Origin: an uncultured Bacilli bacterium
GTDB taxonomy: Bacteria; Bacillota_I; Bacilli_A; RFN20; CAG-826
Assembly (NCBI GenBank): GCA_905236715.1
Contig: CAJOMQ010000005.1
Span: forward strand, 1 to 64,000
Length of the DNA: 64,000 nucleotides
Direction: 5' to 3'
In this document: positions 48,601 through 60,490 of the stretch, piece by piece
Layout: each line of letters starts with the position of its first letter
How positions within the stretch are numbered: position 1 is the first letter of the stretch
Program-made: the position numbers and the translations under genes
Notes under the pieces: generated by a model
The model's database searches: none
What the model saw: only the letters and a program-made list of their open reading frames with translations
Told to the model about the DNA's origin: nothing

Positions 48601-48731
48601 AAAATATCGATGATGAAAATTATGTTAAACAATTACATACATATCGAGATTACATCGCTAAAATATCTGATAAACCAATTGATTTATATTTAATAAGCGC
48701 TATAACGGGGGAGGTAAAGAAAATTGAATAA
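45696..48731 (+). CDS. addA: ATP-dependent helicase/nuclease subunit A
   Basis: The 1011-residue protein has UvrD-type motifs in order: SDQQLKAI, Walker A VSAGAGSGKTAVLTERI, VLTFTNAAS, Walker B YIMVDEYQDTSDIQ, GDVKQSIYRFR, NTSYRSR, TIHHSKGLEFP and VALTRAKER, then a C-terminal PD-(D/E)XK nuclease (VNGIIDCLLLKDDHIDIIDFKLKN). It forms AddAB with the preceding product. It is somewhat short for the family (about 1,200). GGAGG and overlap with addB ensure joint expression. Confidence 0.95.
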   Translation: MKWSDQQLKAINEIGSNILVSAGAGSGKTAVLTERIHHLVAQGTDLNKFLVLTFTNAASLEMKSRIRQKLMEDPKCVKYADQIDSAHIETFDAFSLFLVKKYAYYFGISNDVSICDGGVLAIKRKKICDEVFDEYYAKGDPNFIQLIQTFSVKSDKEIKEFVLRIGDFANLKIDKYDFLKSLATDFGNPEQVEEMIKEKYDLMQNKLSELETLTEEFINVEEGDNIANFLHSFKQFKDYDSLYLALNEISFVSKLKKGKSDDDDLRGYIKDSYDSLKPKKNDFGLSADILIFFTKYKVFADVLSTLSIEVERRFDEFKKEHNAYDFSDIARMAVTLLRDPQIKEEMKNYFTYIMVDEYQDTSDIQEEVVNALGDNNIYMVGDVKQSIYRFRNANCLIFLNKYLKYGKNDGGMKIDLNTSYRSREEVVNAINGIFSQLMVPELNLIDYKDGHEFLYGRKEYSQIVDKSHDYQMESISYSYKKATEACQAEADLIARDIIDKINNHYQVYDDKVPSKLRDAKFSDFCVIISKSNNFETIKNTLTGYGIVSEICKEESISNSELVLTVKNLVKLLYFISIGDMQSADFRHSYVSVHRSFLNKQSDQEIYNALKKERYQYSPVIQKILPISEDLSHHSLYSMLSHLFETFDIYDKIITLGNVSSNNKKLEVMLNLAKTMDSLGYNLSDFVQYFDDVSNYDLSIDLANNDSGENAVKIMTIHHSKGLEFPICYFPQLFTSFDKSNTQTSFIVDDRYGILMPPFGDYPYSNLGISLHKMHAKQEDFYERIRVLYVALTRAKERIILIRGFKGEPKYIYTPDQIKSFNDLITYSSYPMKDVVFGEETPKLNLVDVDKKEKKITLEHIEVEPLLIEHKKASKEKGEGVDQSLLDFGNEIHYLLEITNFETKDTSFIKSEKLQKYVHNIIDNPLFANIKNEQVRHEFPFYDENNNVNGIIDCLLLKDDHIDIIDFKLKNIDDENYVKQLHTYRDYIAKISDKPIDLYLISAITGEVKKIE

Positions 48732-49857
48732 TACTATTAATCGTTTTTCACGAGAAGATTTTGATAAAGTCATCAATCATTTAAATAATTCCACGAAATT
48801 AAATCGCGATTTTATTTATGATGCTTATGTCTTAACTAGCGACGCTATTCAACAAATTTCTGATAGCAATATGCTTAATGGCACCCCCATTGTTAACCCT
48901 TTAGAAGTTATCTATTATTGTGTAGGCGAATATATCTATTCAGTAGGTTATAAATCAAGTGAAGAAATTGAAAGTTTAAGAAGCAATGAACAGTTCATGG
49001 CTTCAATGGCCGGAGTCATCGCTGATAAATATCTTTCTTTATCAATGTTTAACCACACGGAAAGAAAAATCGCTAACCGCTATTTGCCGCCAACTTCTTC
49101 CTTAAACATCTATCTCAATTTCATTCTGAACATCTTACAAAATTATCGTAAGAACGATCCAATGTCCTCCTTATTAGCGGATATGCTTATGAAATCAGTG
49201 AGTATCGCCCGTTCAATCTTGACCCTACTTGTGTCTGGTTATGAAACCGAAGCCTTTTCAGTATGGAGAACTTTACATGAATGTGAATGCGCATTGGTTG
49301 TTTTAGAAAAATATGGCACAACCGTGATGAACCGTTATTTGATTCATATGCAATACGGAATTGTTTTTAAAAACAATAATCAAGAAGATGAAAGAGGAAA
49401 TAAAATCTTCGCTGATATGAAAAAAGAGATGCAAGAACTCGGTTTAAAGAGCAAAGATATTAAAAAATATATCGAATACGGCTGGCTATATGAAATACCG
49501 GGTGTCAAAGAAGACCCGAATTTCAAACTCAATTTCCGTGATGGATTAGAAAAAATCGCTGGTTTATCGATGTATGGTGACCGCTACGAATTATCTAGTG
49601 AAACCGTACATGTGACCCCAATGCTCATTTATAGTAATAAAGAATATTTCTATTTCATTACTTTGCTCAGTTTATATGAATCATTTTTCCGTTTAGAAAA
49701 AGTATTTGTTTCTTTATTTGCCCCACGTGTTTCTCCCGAACAAATGGAGCAATATAAACAATTACGAAACGTTTATTATTCACAACTTGTTAATATTCAT
49801 AAACGTGAAGCAAACAATTTCAAAAATTGGCAAGCACGTAACAAAAAAGAGAACTAA
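48724..49857 (+). CDS. DUF5677-like protein of unknown function
   Basis: The start is a TTG behind GGGGGAGG, overlapping addA by 8 bases; 377 residues. The middle is an all-helical block (SIARSILTLLVSGYETEAFSVWRTLHECECALVV) like the DUF5677 family, whose members are uncharacterised and occur widely in bacterial accessory genomes. Co-translation with addA is notable and may link it to DNA repair or defence (inference). The stop lies in a terminator loop. Confidence 0.65.
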   Translation: MNNTINRFSREDFDKVINHLNNSTKLNRDFIYDAYVLTSDAIQQISDSNMLNGTPIVNPLEVIYYCVGEYIYSVGYKSSEEIESLRSNEQFMASMAGVIADKYLSLSMFNHTERKIANRYLPPTSSLNIYLNFILNILQNYRKNDPMSSLLADMLMKSVSIARSILTLLVSGYETEAFSVWRTLHECECALVVLEKYGTTVMNRYLIHMQYGIVFKNNNQEDERGNKIFADMKKEMQELGLKSKDIKKYIEYGWLYEIPGVKEDPNFKLNFRDGLEKIAGLSMYGDRYELSSETVHVTPMLIYSNKEYFYFITLLSLYESFFRLEKVFVSLFAPRVSPEQMEQYKQLRNVYYSQLVNIHKREANNFKNWQARNKKEN

Positions 49858-49877
49858 CTGTTCTCTTTCTTTTTTAT
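49846..49877. terminator. Bidirectional terminator with stop codon in its loop
   Basis: AAAGAGAAC-TAACT-GTTCTCTTT, then cttttttatg; minus-side tail ttttttgtt. The TAA of the plus-strand gene is in the loop; the minus-strand gene ends at 49874. Confidence 0.8.
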
Positions 49878-51514
49878 GCGTCTTCGTAACAACTGCCACC
49901 GATAAATTCACGAATAATGGAATTGCATGGTACCCATTTATCGGGCATATCATCGAAGAATTTTAACATACGAATTAATCTTTCCGCGACTGGGAAGAAT
50001 TCATTTTCCGGATCAATTTCTTCTAATAATGGCATCGCATATTTTTTCATCACACTTAATTCAATCGCGGAGAATGAATTAAAGACGAAATTGGCCCCTT
50101 CTTGGGTTCCATAAATCCAGGTGAATTCACCTTTTCTGACACTGGACCACATGCTGATAGTGTCTAAAGCACTAGAACCACGGAATTGATAATCACGCAC
50201 AATTCTTCTTAATAAACGTAAATCAGTGAGTGATAGTGGATTATGGTCATCGATGTTGACTTGTGCTTGTGGGGCAATAAAGATTTTGAATTTTTGATGG
50301 TTGGGAATCGAAGCCGTCATCTTTTCATTTAAAGCGTGAATACCTTCGATAATGATTGGCTGATCAGTGGGTACTTGTAATTTACGACCCGGCACTCTCT
50401 TTCCTAATTTGAAATCAAATTTCGGAAGTTGTACTTCTAATCCCGCGATTAAATCCGCCATATTGTCATTAAACAATTGAATATCTAAAGCATCCACGGA
50501 TTCTAAATCTGGTTTTCCAAATTCATCAAGTGGGACTTTATCTTTAGATAAATAATAATCATCCATCGAAATACGGATGGGTTCGATGCCTCTGGCCAAT
50601 AATTCAATTCTCAATCTATTTGCGAAGGTTGTTTTACCAGAAGAAGAAGGTCCAGCGATACAAATTAAACGAATATCCTCGCGACCATCTTCAATCATTT
50701 GGCCTAATTCGCATAATTGACGGTTGTGATTTTGTTCACACAAGGTAATAAAATCGATATCACCATCTTTTTCAATACGTTTATTAATACCGACAATCGT
50801 GTCACATCCGGTGGCTTTGGCCCATTGATGCGCTCTCTTGAGGGTTTTGCCGAAAGTGGGGGCGTCTTCAAAGGGAGGAATTTCGCCATTAGTTTCCGTA
50901 CGTGGATATTGAATGATGATGCCGGGGTGATAATATCTCACTCGCCATTTTTTGATATAACCAGTGCTCGGCACCATACGGTTATACATATAATTGCGGT
51001 AACCATTACATTCATAAATATGCGCGGTTTTTTCGGGACGATAGGCTAAAATAGCTTTCTTATCATCATAGCCATCTTTATCAAAGATGCGTGCCGCTTC
51101 TTCTTTAGAGACAATTTTTCTCACAAGTGGTAAATCTAATTCCACTAAACGATTCATTTCTTCTTGTAAATCTCTAACCATCATACCATTTGAACAGACA
51201 TGGGGATTTAAGATTTGCATGAAGATAGAACGGGAAACGTTATAAGAGAAACGAATGTTGATATCGGGATAAATATTGTGCATGGCCATCGCCACTAAAA
51301 AACGTAAACTCGCTTCATAGAGAGGTTTGGCATCTCTATCTTTCGTGGTTAAAGGAATTATTTCGGCGTCTTTATCGACGATATATGTTAATTCTCTCAC
51401 ACGTCTATTGACGTAGGCACAGACAATATCTTTATCTTTACCGACAATATCTAATACAGAAACGGGATTCTCATAGGTTTTTGTTTCGTTGTTAAAAGTA
51501 ATTTGAAATGACAT
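49874..51514 (-). CDS. TGS-domain nucleoside (uridine) kinase-like protein
   Basis: The 546-residue protein has a TGS/ThrRS-like N-terminal part (ITFNNETKTYENPVSVLDIV...AYVNRRVRELTYIV) and a C-terminal uridine kinase/phosphoribulokinase domain: Walker A CIAGPSSSGKTTFANRLRIEL near residue 290, SMDDYYLSKDKVPLDEFG, IIIEGIHALNEK, and VRDYQFRGSSALDTISMW. Proteins of this layout are common in Firmicutes and annotated as nucleoside kinases; their in vivo substrate is unclear. GGAGG precedes the ATG. Confidence 0.88.
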   Translation of the reverse strand: MSFQITFNNETKTYENPVSVLDIVGKDKDIVCAYVNRRVRELTYIVDKDAEIIPLTTKDRDAKPLYEASLRFLVAMAMHNIYPDINIRFSYNVSRSIFMQILNPHVCSNGMMVRDLQEEMNRLVELDLPLVRKIVSKEEAARIFDKDGYDDKKAILAYRPEKTAHIYECNGYRNYMYNRMVPSTGYIKKWRVRYYHPGIIIQYPRTETNGEIPPFEDAPTFGKTLKRAHQWAKATGCDTIVGINKRIEKDGDIDFITLCEQNHNRQLCELGQMIEDGREDIRLICIAGPSSSGKTTFANRLRIELLARGIEPIRISMDDYYLSKDKVPLDEFGKPDLESVDALDIQLFNDNMADLIAGLEVQLPKFDFKLGKRVPGRKLQVPTDQPIIIEGIHALNEKMTASIPNHQKFKIFIAPQAQVNIDDHNPLSLTDLRLLRRIVRDYQFRGSSALDTISMWSSVRKGEFTWIYGTQEGANFVFNSFSAIELSVMKKYAMPLLEEIDPENEFFPVAERLIRMLKFFDDMPDKWVPCNSIIREFIGGSCYEDA

Positions 51515-51710
51515 TATGTGTCCTCCTAACTATGTAAACTCGCAATAATGATTTTACTCAAAGGTGTCTCTCAAAGCAATAACATTTGTGGGCTAATCCA
51601 TAACAAATTAAGAAGAAAATGTATCTTTTTTACTCGCACAAGCACGCTTGCGTGTTGAAAAATTTTTTAATTATTATAATAATATAAAAGGCCGAAGGAG
51701 ATTTATTACG

Positions 51711-52916
51711 ATGAAAAACATGGTGTATATTCAATCAGGTGGACCGACATCAGTCATTAATACATCCCTATATGGGGCTATTAAGGAAGCCCAAAAACAC
51801 AAAGACCAAATTGACCACATTTATGGCAGTCAACATGGTATTGAAGGTTTGATTGATGATGATTTAATCGATTTAGGTTTAGAGGACCCTGAACAAATTG
51901 AATTATTATTACAAACCCCCGGAAGTATCTTAGGAACCACAAGAAGAAAACTTCCCAAAGATATTCACGATCCTGTTTATAACAAGATTATTGAAAACAT
52001 TCAAAAACACGAAATCAAATACGTCTTTATCAATGGTGGTAACGACTCCATGGATACCTGCTATAAAATTTCTCAATTAGTCGCGGAAAAAGGCCTTGAT
52101 GATATCGTGGTTATTGGTGTACCAAAAACCATCGATAACGATTTAGCTTGTACTGACCATAGTTTAGGTTTTGCGAGCGCTGCTAAATTTGTCATTAATG
52201 CGATTGATGCGATGGCCAAAGACGCCCAATGCTTCAAAGTGGGAAAAATCCACGTCTTTGAAATTATGGGAAGAAATGCTGGTTGGCTCACTGCCGCACC
52301 TGACATCTTGCCAGAAGACACAAGACCTGATTTATTCTATATTCCCGAAAATAAATTTGATGTTGAGCAATTCTTACGTGATGTGAAAGAAGTCTATGAT
52401 CGAAAAGGCTATGCCTTAGTGGCCATCTCGGAAGGATTAGATATTCCCCGTGATATGTCTAATGTCCGTGTTGATGGCTTTGGCCATGCCCAACTTGGTG
52501 GCGCCGCGACGACCTTATGTGGCATTATCGAATCTCGTTTAGATTTACCCACGAGAGCAGTGGAATTCTCACTCGTTCAAAGAGCTTTCCCCGCCTATAT
52601 TTCCCAAGTTGATAGAGAGGAAGCCCTGCAAACTGGCACGTTAGCGGTGCAATCCGCTTTAAAAGGTGTGACTGGCAAAATGATTATTTTCAAACGCATT
52701 AGCCAAAACCCCTACAAAATCGAATATCAATTAGCCGACTTATCATTAGTGGCGAATGCGGAAAGTGTCATTCCTTCTTCCATGATGCATGATGTTCATC
52801 GCATGGATGAGAGCTTCCGTGATTATATCCGTCCTCTTTTACAAGGCGAAGTATCTTTAAAATATGAAGATGGTATCGCCAAAATGGCGGTCTTTAAGAG
52901 AATTCGTGTCAAATAA
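51711..52916 (+). CDS. PPi-type 6-phosphofructokinase
   Basis: The true start is ATG 51711 behind AAGGAG (401 residues); the track start adds non-coding sequence. GGPTSVINTSLYGAI, NGGNDSMDT, GVPKTIDNDLACTDHS and EIMGRNAGWLTAA are in place. The Asp in GGND and the Lys in PKTIDND replace the glycines of ATP-dependent enzymes, the known marks of pyrophosphate-dependent PFK. It phosphorylates fructose-6-P reversibly using PPi. It is directly followed by the atp operon, so the two energy systems may be co-transcribed. Confidence 0.92.
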   Translation: MKNMVYIQSGGPTSVINTSLYGAIKEAQKHKDQIDHIYGSQHGIEGLIDDDLIDLGLEDPEQIELLLQTPGSILGTTRRKLPKDIHDPVYNKIIENIQKHEIKYVFINGGNDSMDTCYKISQLVAEKGLDDIVVIGVPKTIDNDLACTDHSLGFASAAKFVINAIDAMAKDAQCFKVGKIHVFEIMGRNAGWLTAAPDILPEDTRPDLFYIPENKFDVEQFLRDVKEVYDRKGYALVAISEGLDIPRDMSNVRVDGFGHAQLGGAATTLCGIIESRLDLPTRAVEFSLVQRAFPAYISQVDREEALQTGTLAVQSALKGVTGKMIIFKRISQNPYKIEYQLADLSLVANAESVIPSSMMHDVHRMDESFRDYIRPLLQGEVSLKYEDGIAKMAVFKRIRVK

Positions 52917-52918
52917 AA

Positions 52919-53314
52919 ATGAAAAAATTCTACCGTCAATTAAATGCCTATTTTAAAACGGTATGTTGGACTATCCTCATTACCCTCGCTTTATTTATCT
53001 GCCTCATTCCCCTTTTCTTCTTTAATTTAATGGAATTACCATTAGGGTTGGCATTAGGGGGAATATTTGGTGGGATATATTATCTCATCGCGGGGTTTAA
53101 TCAAAAAGAAGATTACACCAAAAAAAGTCTTATTATTGATGTCATCTTATTAATTACCCGCTTCCTATTATTCGCGGGCGCTGTGATTGGGTTAGCGTTT
53201 CTGTATTACAAAGGCGAAATTCATCTCTTTAATGTTTATGCCTTTGCGGGAGCCTATCTCATCAGTTTATTAACATTTATTCTTATCAGCGGAAAGGAGA
53301 AAAAAATTCAGTGA
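52919..53314 (+). CDS. atpI: AtpI-like membrane protein
   Basis: The 131-residue protein has four membrane segments (ILITLALFICLIPLFFF; LGLALGGIFGGIYYLIAGF; VILLITRFLLFAGAVIGLAFLYY; FAGAYLISLLTFILI) and sits at the AtpI position. AtpI helps c-ring assembly. Sequence similarity to known AtpI is low; the call rests on position and topology. It begins 2 bases after the PFK stop and overlaps atpB (GTGA). Confidence 0.75.
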   Translation: MKKFYRQLNAYFKTVCWTILITLALFICLIPLFFFNLMELPLGLALGGIFGGIYYLIAGFNQKEDYTKKSLIIDVILLITRFLLFAGAVIGLAFLYYKGEIHLFNVYAFAGAYLISLLTFILISGKEKKIQ

Positions 53315-54087
53315 ATTACATTTCTTTACCTGAAATGGGCGAAAAATTCTTAAGCACCGAAATTGCCGGTGAAGTTTTTTCTTCGCTCATCGTCATGGGT
53401 ATTGAAGTGATTCTTTTCGCGATTATTGGTATCATGGCTCATTTCCATGATCCCTTAAAGAAGCCCAAAGGTTTATTAGCCATCGGGGAAATACTTGTGG
53501 AATTTTTTGACCGCCTAGTCTCTGATTTAATGGGGCCACGATTTAAAGGATTCGGTGGGTTTGTGATGGCCATCGCTGTTTATTTATTCCTAGCGTTTAT
53601 CTTTGGCCTAACTGGTTTACCAAGTCCTGTGACTTATATCGCTATTCCGTTATCGTTAGGTTTAACGACATTTGTGCTCATTCACGCGACTAGTGTTCGC
53701 TTTACCAAATTCCGTTATTTCAAAAGATATGTGGAACCAATTCCTTTATTCTTACCGATTAATTTAATCAGTATGTGGGCCCCTTTATTATCTTTATCTC
53801 TCCGTTTATTTGGTAACGCGATTGCCGGATGGACCATCATGACTATGCTTTATTACGCTTTAGAAAATTTATCCGCAAAAATCTTCGCTTTTATCCCCAG
53901 CACTGGTGCGGTTAGTTGGGGTTCGGTTATTTTACCCGCGATTCCGGCGGGTGTTTTGCACCTTTATTTTGATTTATTCTCCGGGTTCATTCAAACGACC
54001 GTCTTTATCTTCTTAACGATGTTATTTATCGGTCAAGAAGCCCCCGAAGATGAAGAATATGAATTACAGACGAAAGGAGGTCATTAA
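53311..54087 (+). CDS. atpB: ATP synthase subunit a
   Basis: The 258-residue membrane subunit starts with GTG behind GGAAAGGAG. The essential Arg lies in LSLSLRLFGNAIAGW near residue 170, and the C-terminal helix pair (ILPAIPAGVLHLYFDLFSGFIQTTVFIFLT) is typical. Subunit a forms the two ion half-channels facing the c-ring. Confidence 0.96.
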   Translation: MNYISLPEMGEKFLSTEIAGEVFSSLIVMGIEVILFAIIGIMAHFHDPLKKPKGLLAIGEILVEFFDRLVSDLMGPRFKGFGGFVMAIAVYLFLAFIFGLTGLPSPVTYIAIPLSLGLTTFVLIHATSVRFTKFRYFKRYVEPIPLFLPINLISMWAPLLSLSLRLFGNAIAGWTIMTMLYYALENLSAKIFAFIPSTGAVSWGSVILPAIPAGVLHLYFDLFSGFIQTTVFIFLTMLFIGQEAPEDEEYELQTKGGH

Positions 54088-54088
54088 T

Positions 54089-54304
54089 ATGTCTAATGCA
54101 CTCGCTGCTGCAATTGCTATTTTGGCGGTTATGCCTTCCGCATTAGGTGAAGCTCTTGTGTGCTGTCACGCTCTTGATGGAATTTCTCGTAATCCCGAGA
54201 ATTATAGCAAAATTCGTACCACAATGATCTTAGCGTGTTCCTTAGTTGAAACAACCGCTATTTATGCATTGTTAGTGGCTATTTTATGTATTTTTGTCGC
54301 TTAG
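54089..54304 (+). CDS. atpE: ATP synthase subunit c with two-carboxylate motif
   Basis: The real start is ATG 54089 behind AAAGGAGG (71 residues). The loop SRNPE and outer-helix site LVETTAIYALL contain the ion-binding Glu. Aligning with Na+-binding c subunits puts Glu (in ALGEAL) at the position of Q32, and E-T-T-x-I-Y at 65-70. A second carboxylate at 32 with Thr66 and Tyr70 is the pattern described for Na+ rings such as Fusobacterium nucleatum. Na+ coupling is therefore likely (inference). Confidence 0.95.
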   Translation: MSNALAAAIAILAVMPSALGEALVCCHALDGISRNPENYSKIRTTMILACSLVETTAIYALLVAILCIFVA

Positions 54305-54320
54305 TAAGGAGGTTATATTG

Positions 54321-54878
54321 ATGATTCAACTAAGTAAATGGCTAGTTGTCTTCGCGCAAGCGGAATCAGAAACGCCCATTTCGGAAGATAGTTTTATAAA
54401 TAAACTCATCCCCAATTGGACTTCTTTTGTTGCGCAACTTGGTGCTTTAATCGTTGTCCTCATCCTCGTGATACTCATCGGTTATAAGCCCTTAAAGAAA
54501 ATGCTCAAGAAAAGACAAGATTATGTGGAAAATTCCATCCGTGATGCGGAAGTCGCCAAATTACAAGCCGAACAAGATCGTGAACAAGCTCATGAAGCGG
54601 TTTTAGCCAGTCAAAATGAAGCTGTGCAAATCCTCGCTAATGCGAAAAATACCGCGGATTTAAAAGCGCAACAAATGTTAGAACAAACCAATATGCAAAT
54701 TGCCAAAATGAAACAAGATGCCGAAGAAGATATTGCGCGTTCCAAACAAGAAGCACTCGATGAAATTCACGATGAAATGGTCTCGGTGGCCTTATCGGCA
54801 ACTAGCGAAATTCTCAAACGGGAAATTAACGAGAAGGACAATGCCCGTATTGTCGAAGACTTTATAAAGGAAATGTAA
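54321..54878 (+). CDS. atpF: ATP synthase subunit b
   Basis: The start is ATG 54321 behind AAGGAGG; 185 residues. One membrane helix (LGALIVVLILVILIGYKPL) is followed by a long charged coiled coil (KMLKKRQDYVENSIRDAEVAKLQAEQ...). It forms the peripheral stalk. The acidic stretch before the helix (AESETPISEDS) is longer than in many b subunits. Confidence 0.95.
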   Translation: MIQLSKWLVVFAQAESETPISEDSFINKLIPNWTSFVAQLGALIVVLILVILIGYKPLKKMLKKRQDYVENSIRDAEVAKLQAEQDREQAHEAVLASQNEAVQILANAKNTADLKAQQMLEQTNMQIAKMKQDAEEDIARSKQEALDEIHDEMVSVALSATSEILKREINEKDNARIVEDFIKEM

Positions 54879-54881
54879 AAC

Positions 54882-55421
54882 ATGAATGAAGTCGCGTCTC
54901 GTTATGGTTTAGCTTTATATTCTCTTGCTTTGGAAAAAGATAAGGTTTTACTTTGGCAAGAAGAAGTAAAAGAAATAATGCGTGCTTTTAAAGAGAACGC
55001 GGATTTTATCATGGTTTTAGGCAGTGATTTCTTATCGATGGAAGAAAGAAAACTAATGCTTCGTACCACTTTAAAAGGAGTGGACAACGAGATTGTTTCT
55101 TTATTAGAAATCGCCATTAATAATCACCGCACAAATGAAATTAATAATATCCTTTTAGCTTTTAATTCTTTGTGTAACGAATATCAAGGAATTGAAGAAG
55201 GATACCTTTATAGTAGTGTTCCATTAGATGAATCTACGATTGATCAAATAAGTGAAAAAATATCTAGTATTGAGCATCATAAAATCGCTCTTATCAATCA
55301 TATTGATCCCAACCTTATTGGTGGTGTCAAAGTGGTGGTACATGACCGTATTTATGATGGTTCAATCAAACATCATCTCGAACAGATGAAAAAAGACCTT
55401 TTAACAAAGGAGGGCAAATAA
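54882..55421 (+). CDS. atpH: ATP synthase subunit delta
   Basis: The 179-residue protein has the OSCP/delta layout: N-terminal helical bundle (ASRYGLALYSLALEKDKV), and the C-terminal strand NHIDPNLIGGVKVVVHDRIYDGSIKHHLEQM. It links subunit alpha to the stalk. It starts 3 bases after atpF. Confidence 0.95.
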   Translation: MNEVASRYGLALYSLALEKDKVLLWQEEVKEIMRAFKENADFIMVLGSDFLSMEERKLMLRTTLKGVDNEIVSLLEIAINNHRTNEINNILLAFNSLCNEYQGIEEGYLYSSVPLDESTIDQISEKISSIEHHKIALINHIDPNLIGGVKVVVHDRIYDGSIKHHLEQMKKDLLTKEGK

Positions 55422-56927
55422 ATGAAAATCAATGCCAATGAAATAAGTGCCTTAATCAAAGAACAAATTAAAAATTATCATGCCAAAGTCGACGCTAATG
55501 ATGTCGGAACTGTGGTCACCGTCGGTGATGGAATTGCCATTATCTATGGTCTAGATAAAGCGATGCTAGGAGAATTATTAATTTTCCCACACGATGTTTA
55601 TGGCATGGTGATGAATTTAGAAACCGATTCTGTCGGAGCGGTTTTAATGGGTGATGATTCTTTGATTAAAGAAGGGGATGTTGTGAAAAGAACTGGTGAA
55701 GTTATGGAAGTCCCTGTTGGGGAAGCGATGCTTGGCCGTGTTGTTAATGCCTTAGGTCAACCAATTGATGGCTTAGGAGAAATTAAGACCACCAGTCGTC
55801 GCCCCATTGAAGTTATTGCCCCCGGTGTTATTAAAAGAAAGTCAGTGGATACTCCTTTAGAAACTGGTTTAACCGCGATTGATGCGATGACCCCGATTGG
55901 TCGTGGTCAACGTGAATTAATTATCGGTGATCGTCAAACCGGTAAAACCGCAATCGCTATTGATGCTATCATCAATCAAAAAGATAAAGATGTCATTTGT
56001 ATTTATGTCGCTATCGGGCAAAAGAATTCCACGGTCGCACAAATCGTGGAGAAATTACGTAATCACCACGCTCTTAGTTACACAATGGTGGTAGCCGCTA
56101 CCGCTAGTGAACCCGCTCCATTACTTTATATTGCACCATATGCTGGATGTGCCATGGCGGAAGAATTCATGAGCCAAGGTAAAGATGTTTTAATTGTCTA
56201 TGATGATTTAAGCAAACACGCTGTCGCTTATCGTACTTTATCTTTGTTATTAAAACGTTCGCCTGGTCGTGAAGCTTATCCTGGTGATGTCTTCTATTTA
56301 CATTCTCGTTTACTAGAAAGAGCGTGCAAATTAGCCCCCGAATATGGTGGAGGTAGTATTACTGCTTTACCGATTGTGGAAACTCAATCTGGTGATATTT
56401 CCGCTTATATTCCCACCAATGTCATCTCCATTACCGATGGACAAATATTCTTAAATACCGATTTATTTAATGCTGGTCAAAGACCCGCGATTGATAGTGG
56501 ACTTTCCGTTTCTCGTGTTGGTGGCGCCGCGCAATTTAAAGCCACCAAGCAAGTCGCTAAATCTTTAAAAATTGATTTAGCCAATTTCACGGAAATGAAA
56601 TCATTCTCCCAATTTGGTAGTGATTTAGATAAATCCACTTTAGCGGTATTAAAACACGGTGAAACCTTATTAGCGATGCTCCGTCAAGAGCAATACAAAC
56701 CCCGTCAATTAGATCAACAAGTCTTTGAATTATATCTATCAAATACCCGTTATTTAGATAATGTTGAACCCAATAAAGTCAGAGAAACAATTGATAGTTG
56801 TTATGATTTTATCGCCGCGAATAACAAAGAAATATTCCCATCAATCAATAAAAATAAACAAATCTTACCCGAAATCGAAGCGGCTTTAAAACAAGCTGTG
56901 GAAACCTATTTTAACGGACAAAAATAA
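55422..56927 (+). CDS. atpA: ATP synthase subunit alpha
   Basis: The 501-residue subunit has Walker [16 protein letters not shown] near residue 170, the VYVAIGQK-like [14 protein letters not shown], the BYDDLSKHA segment and the [11 protein letters not shown]-like [14 protein letters not shown]. Length and motifs are standard. GGAGGG lies 8 bases before the ATG. Confidence 0.97.
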   Translation: MKINANEISALIKEQIKNYHAKVDANDVGTVVTVGDGIAIIYGLDKAMLGELLIFPHDVYGMVMNLETDSVGAVLMGDDSLIKEGDVVKRTGEVMEVPVGEAMLGRVVNALGQPIDGLGEIKTTSRRPIEVIAPGVIKRKSVDTPLETGLTAIDAMTPIGRGQRELIIGDRQTGKTAIAIDAIINQKDKDVICIYVAIGQKNSTVAQIVEKLRNHHALSYTMVVAATASEPAPLLYIAPYAGCAMAEEFMSQGKDVLIVYDDLSKHAVAYRTLSLLLKRSPGREAYPGDVFYLHSRLLERACKLAPEYGGGSITALPIVETQSGDISAYIPTNVISITDGQIFLNTDLFNAGQRPAIDSGLSVSRVGGAAQFKATKQVAKSLKIDLANFTEMKSFSQFGSDLDKSTLAVLKHGETLLAMLRQEQYKPRQLDQQVFELYLSNTRYLDNVEPNKVRETIDSCYDFIAANNKEIFPSINKNKQILPEIEAALKQAVETYFNGQK

Positions 56928-56930
56928 TCT

Positions 56931-59579
<2,649 letters not shown>

Positions 59580-59596
<17 letters not shown>

Positions 59597-60413
59597 TCAA
59601 AAATGATTGGAAATTAGAACCGCTATTAATTGTATAATCAGCGGTTTTATTTTCTTCGCCATTTTCATATATGCAGGCGAATTTATCAGTGTAATCAAAA
59701 CCAAAATAAGAAGCGATTTCTAAATAATTATCTTCACTTAAATCGTTTTTATTAATAATGAGGATGTTTTTATCACATTTTTTGGTGAAAGCTTTATAAA
59801 TTGTTTTATATAAATCAATAGAAATAAGAGAAGCATCATCATAAGAATAAATGAGACAATTTTTATTGTCGTTTATAAAAGTTTTTACGGTATTTAAATT
59901 ATTGGCGCAATATAAATTGGTGGAATAAAAATGTTTATTGATGATCGTGGCGAACGCATTATAAGAACCAAATTTTGAATTACTAACTTGATAGGTTAAT
60001 TCTCCATCTTTGATTAATAGCATCGCGGGGGTGCCTTCATAGCCCGAGAAAACTTCGGGATAATCATTTTTCACAAATAAATAATCTTCTTCGCTTTCAA
60101 AGGTAATCTTATAAAATTGACGCCCAGTGTTACGGATATATTTTCCTAGGATAGGTTTGAAATTTATGCAGTGAGAACAATATTCACCATAAATATAAAG
60201 AGGAAAACTCTCTTTGTTATCCAATAATTCATGTAATCTTAACGGAGTCAGTGAATAAATTGTGTCATAATAATCTTCATCTTTGGCTAAATTGTTATAA
60301 GTGTTTGCATAATTAGTCAAAGAGACCAAACTATGTTGGCTATCAATTTGATTACAACTCACTAGTGAAGTGACAATTAATAAGGGAAAGACGAGATATT
60401 TTCTTTTACGCAT
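59580..60413 (-). CDS. Thioredoxin-fold lipoprotein
   Basis: The 277-residue protein has a signal peptide with lipobox LVSC and a thioredoxin-like domain with a CSHC redox pair (YIYGEYCSHCINFKPIL) near residue 80 and a cis-Pro segment GTPAMLLIKDG. It probably acts on thiols outside the membrane. Its last 50 bases contain the atp-operon terminator. The promoter has an extended -10 (TGGTATAGT) ending 6 bases before the ATG with no Shine-Dalgarno. Confidence 0.8.
59618..59655 (+). terminator. Terminator of the atp operon
   Basis: AACCGCT pairs with AGCGGTT around a 15-base loop, then ttattttctt. It lies 22 bases after the atpC stop and inside the coding sequence of the converging lipoprotein gene. 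Confidence 0.7.
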
Positions 60414-60490
60414 AGAGGTACTATACCATATTTTATGACATAATTTTATTTAATTATGCTAAAGTAATATTGAATTTTGGAGGATTTTGT

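Noticed and set aside
51600-51660. Hairpin caagcacgcttg before the PFK gene as a terminator or riboswitch
   Set aside because: Stem is short, the T-run is displaced by several A residues and no riboswitch consensus is visible.
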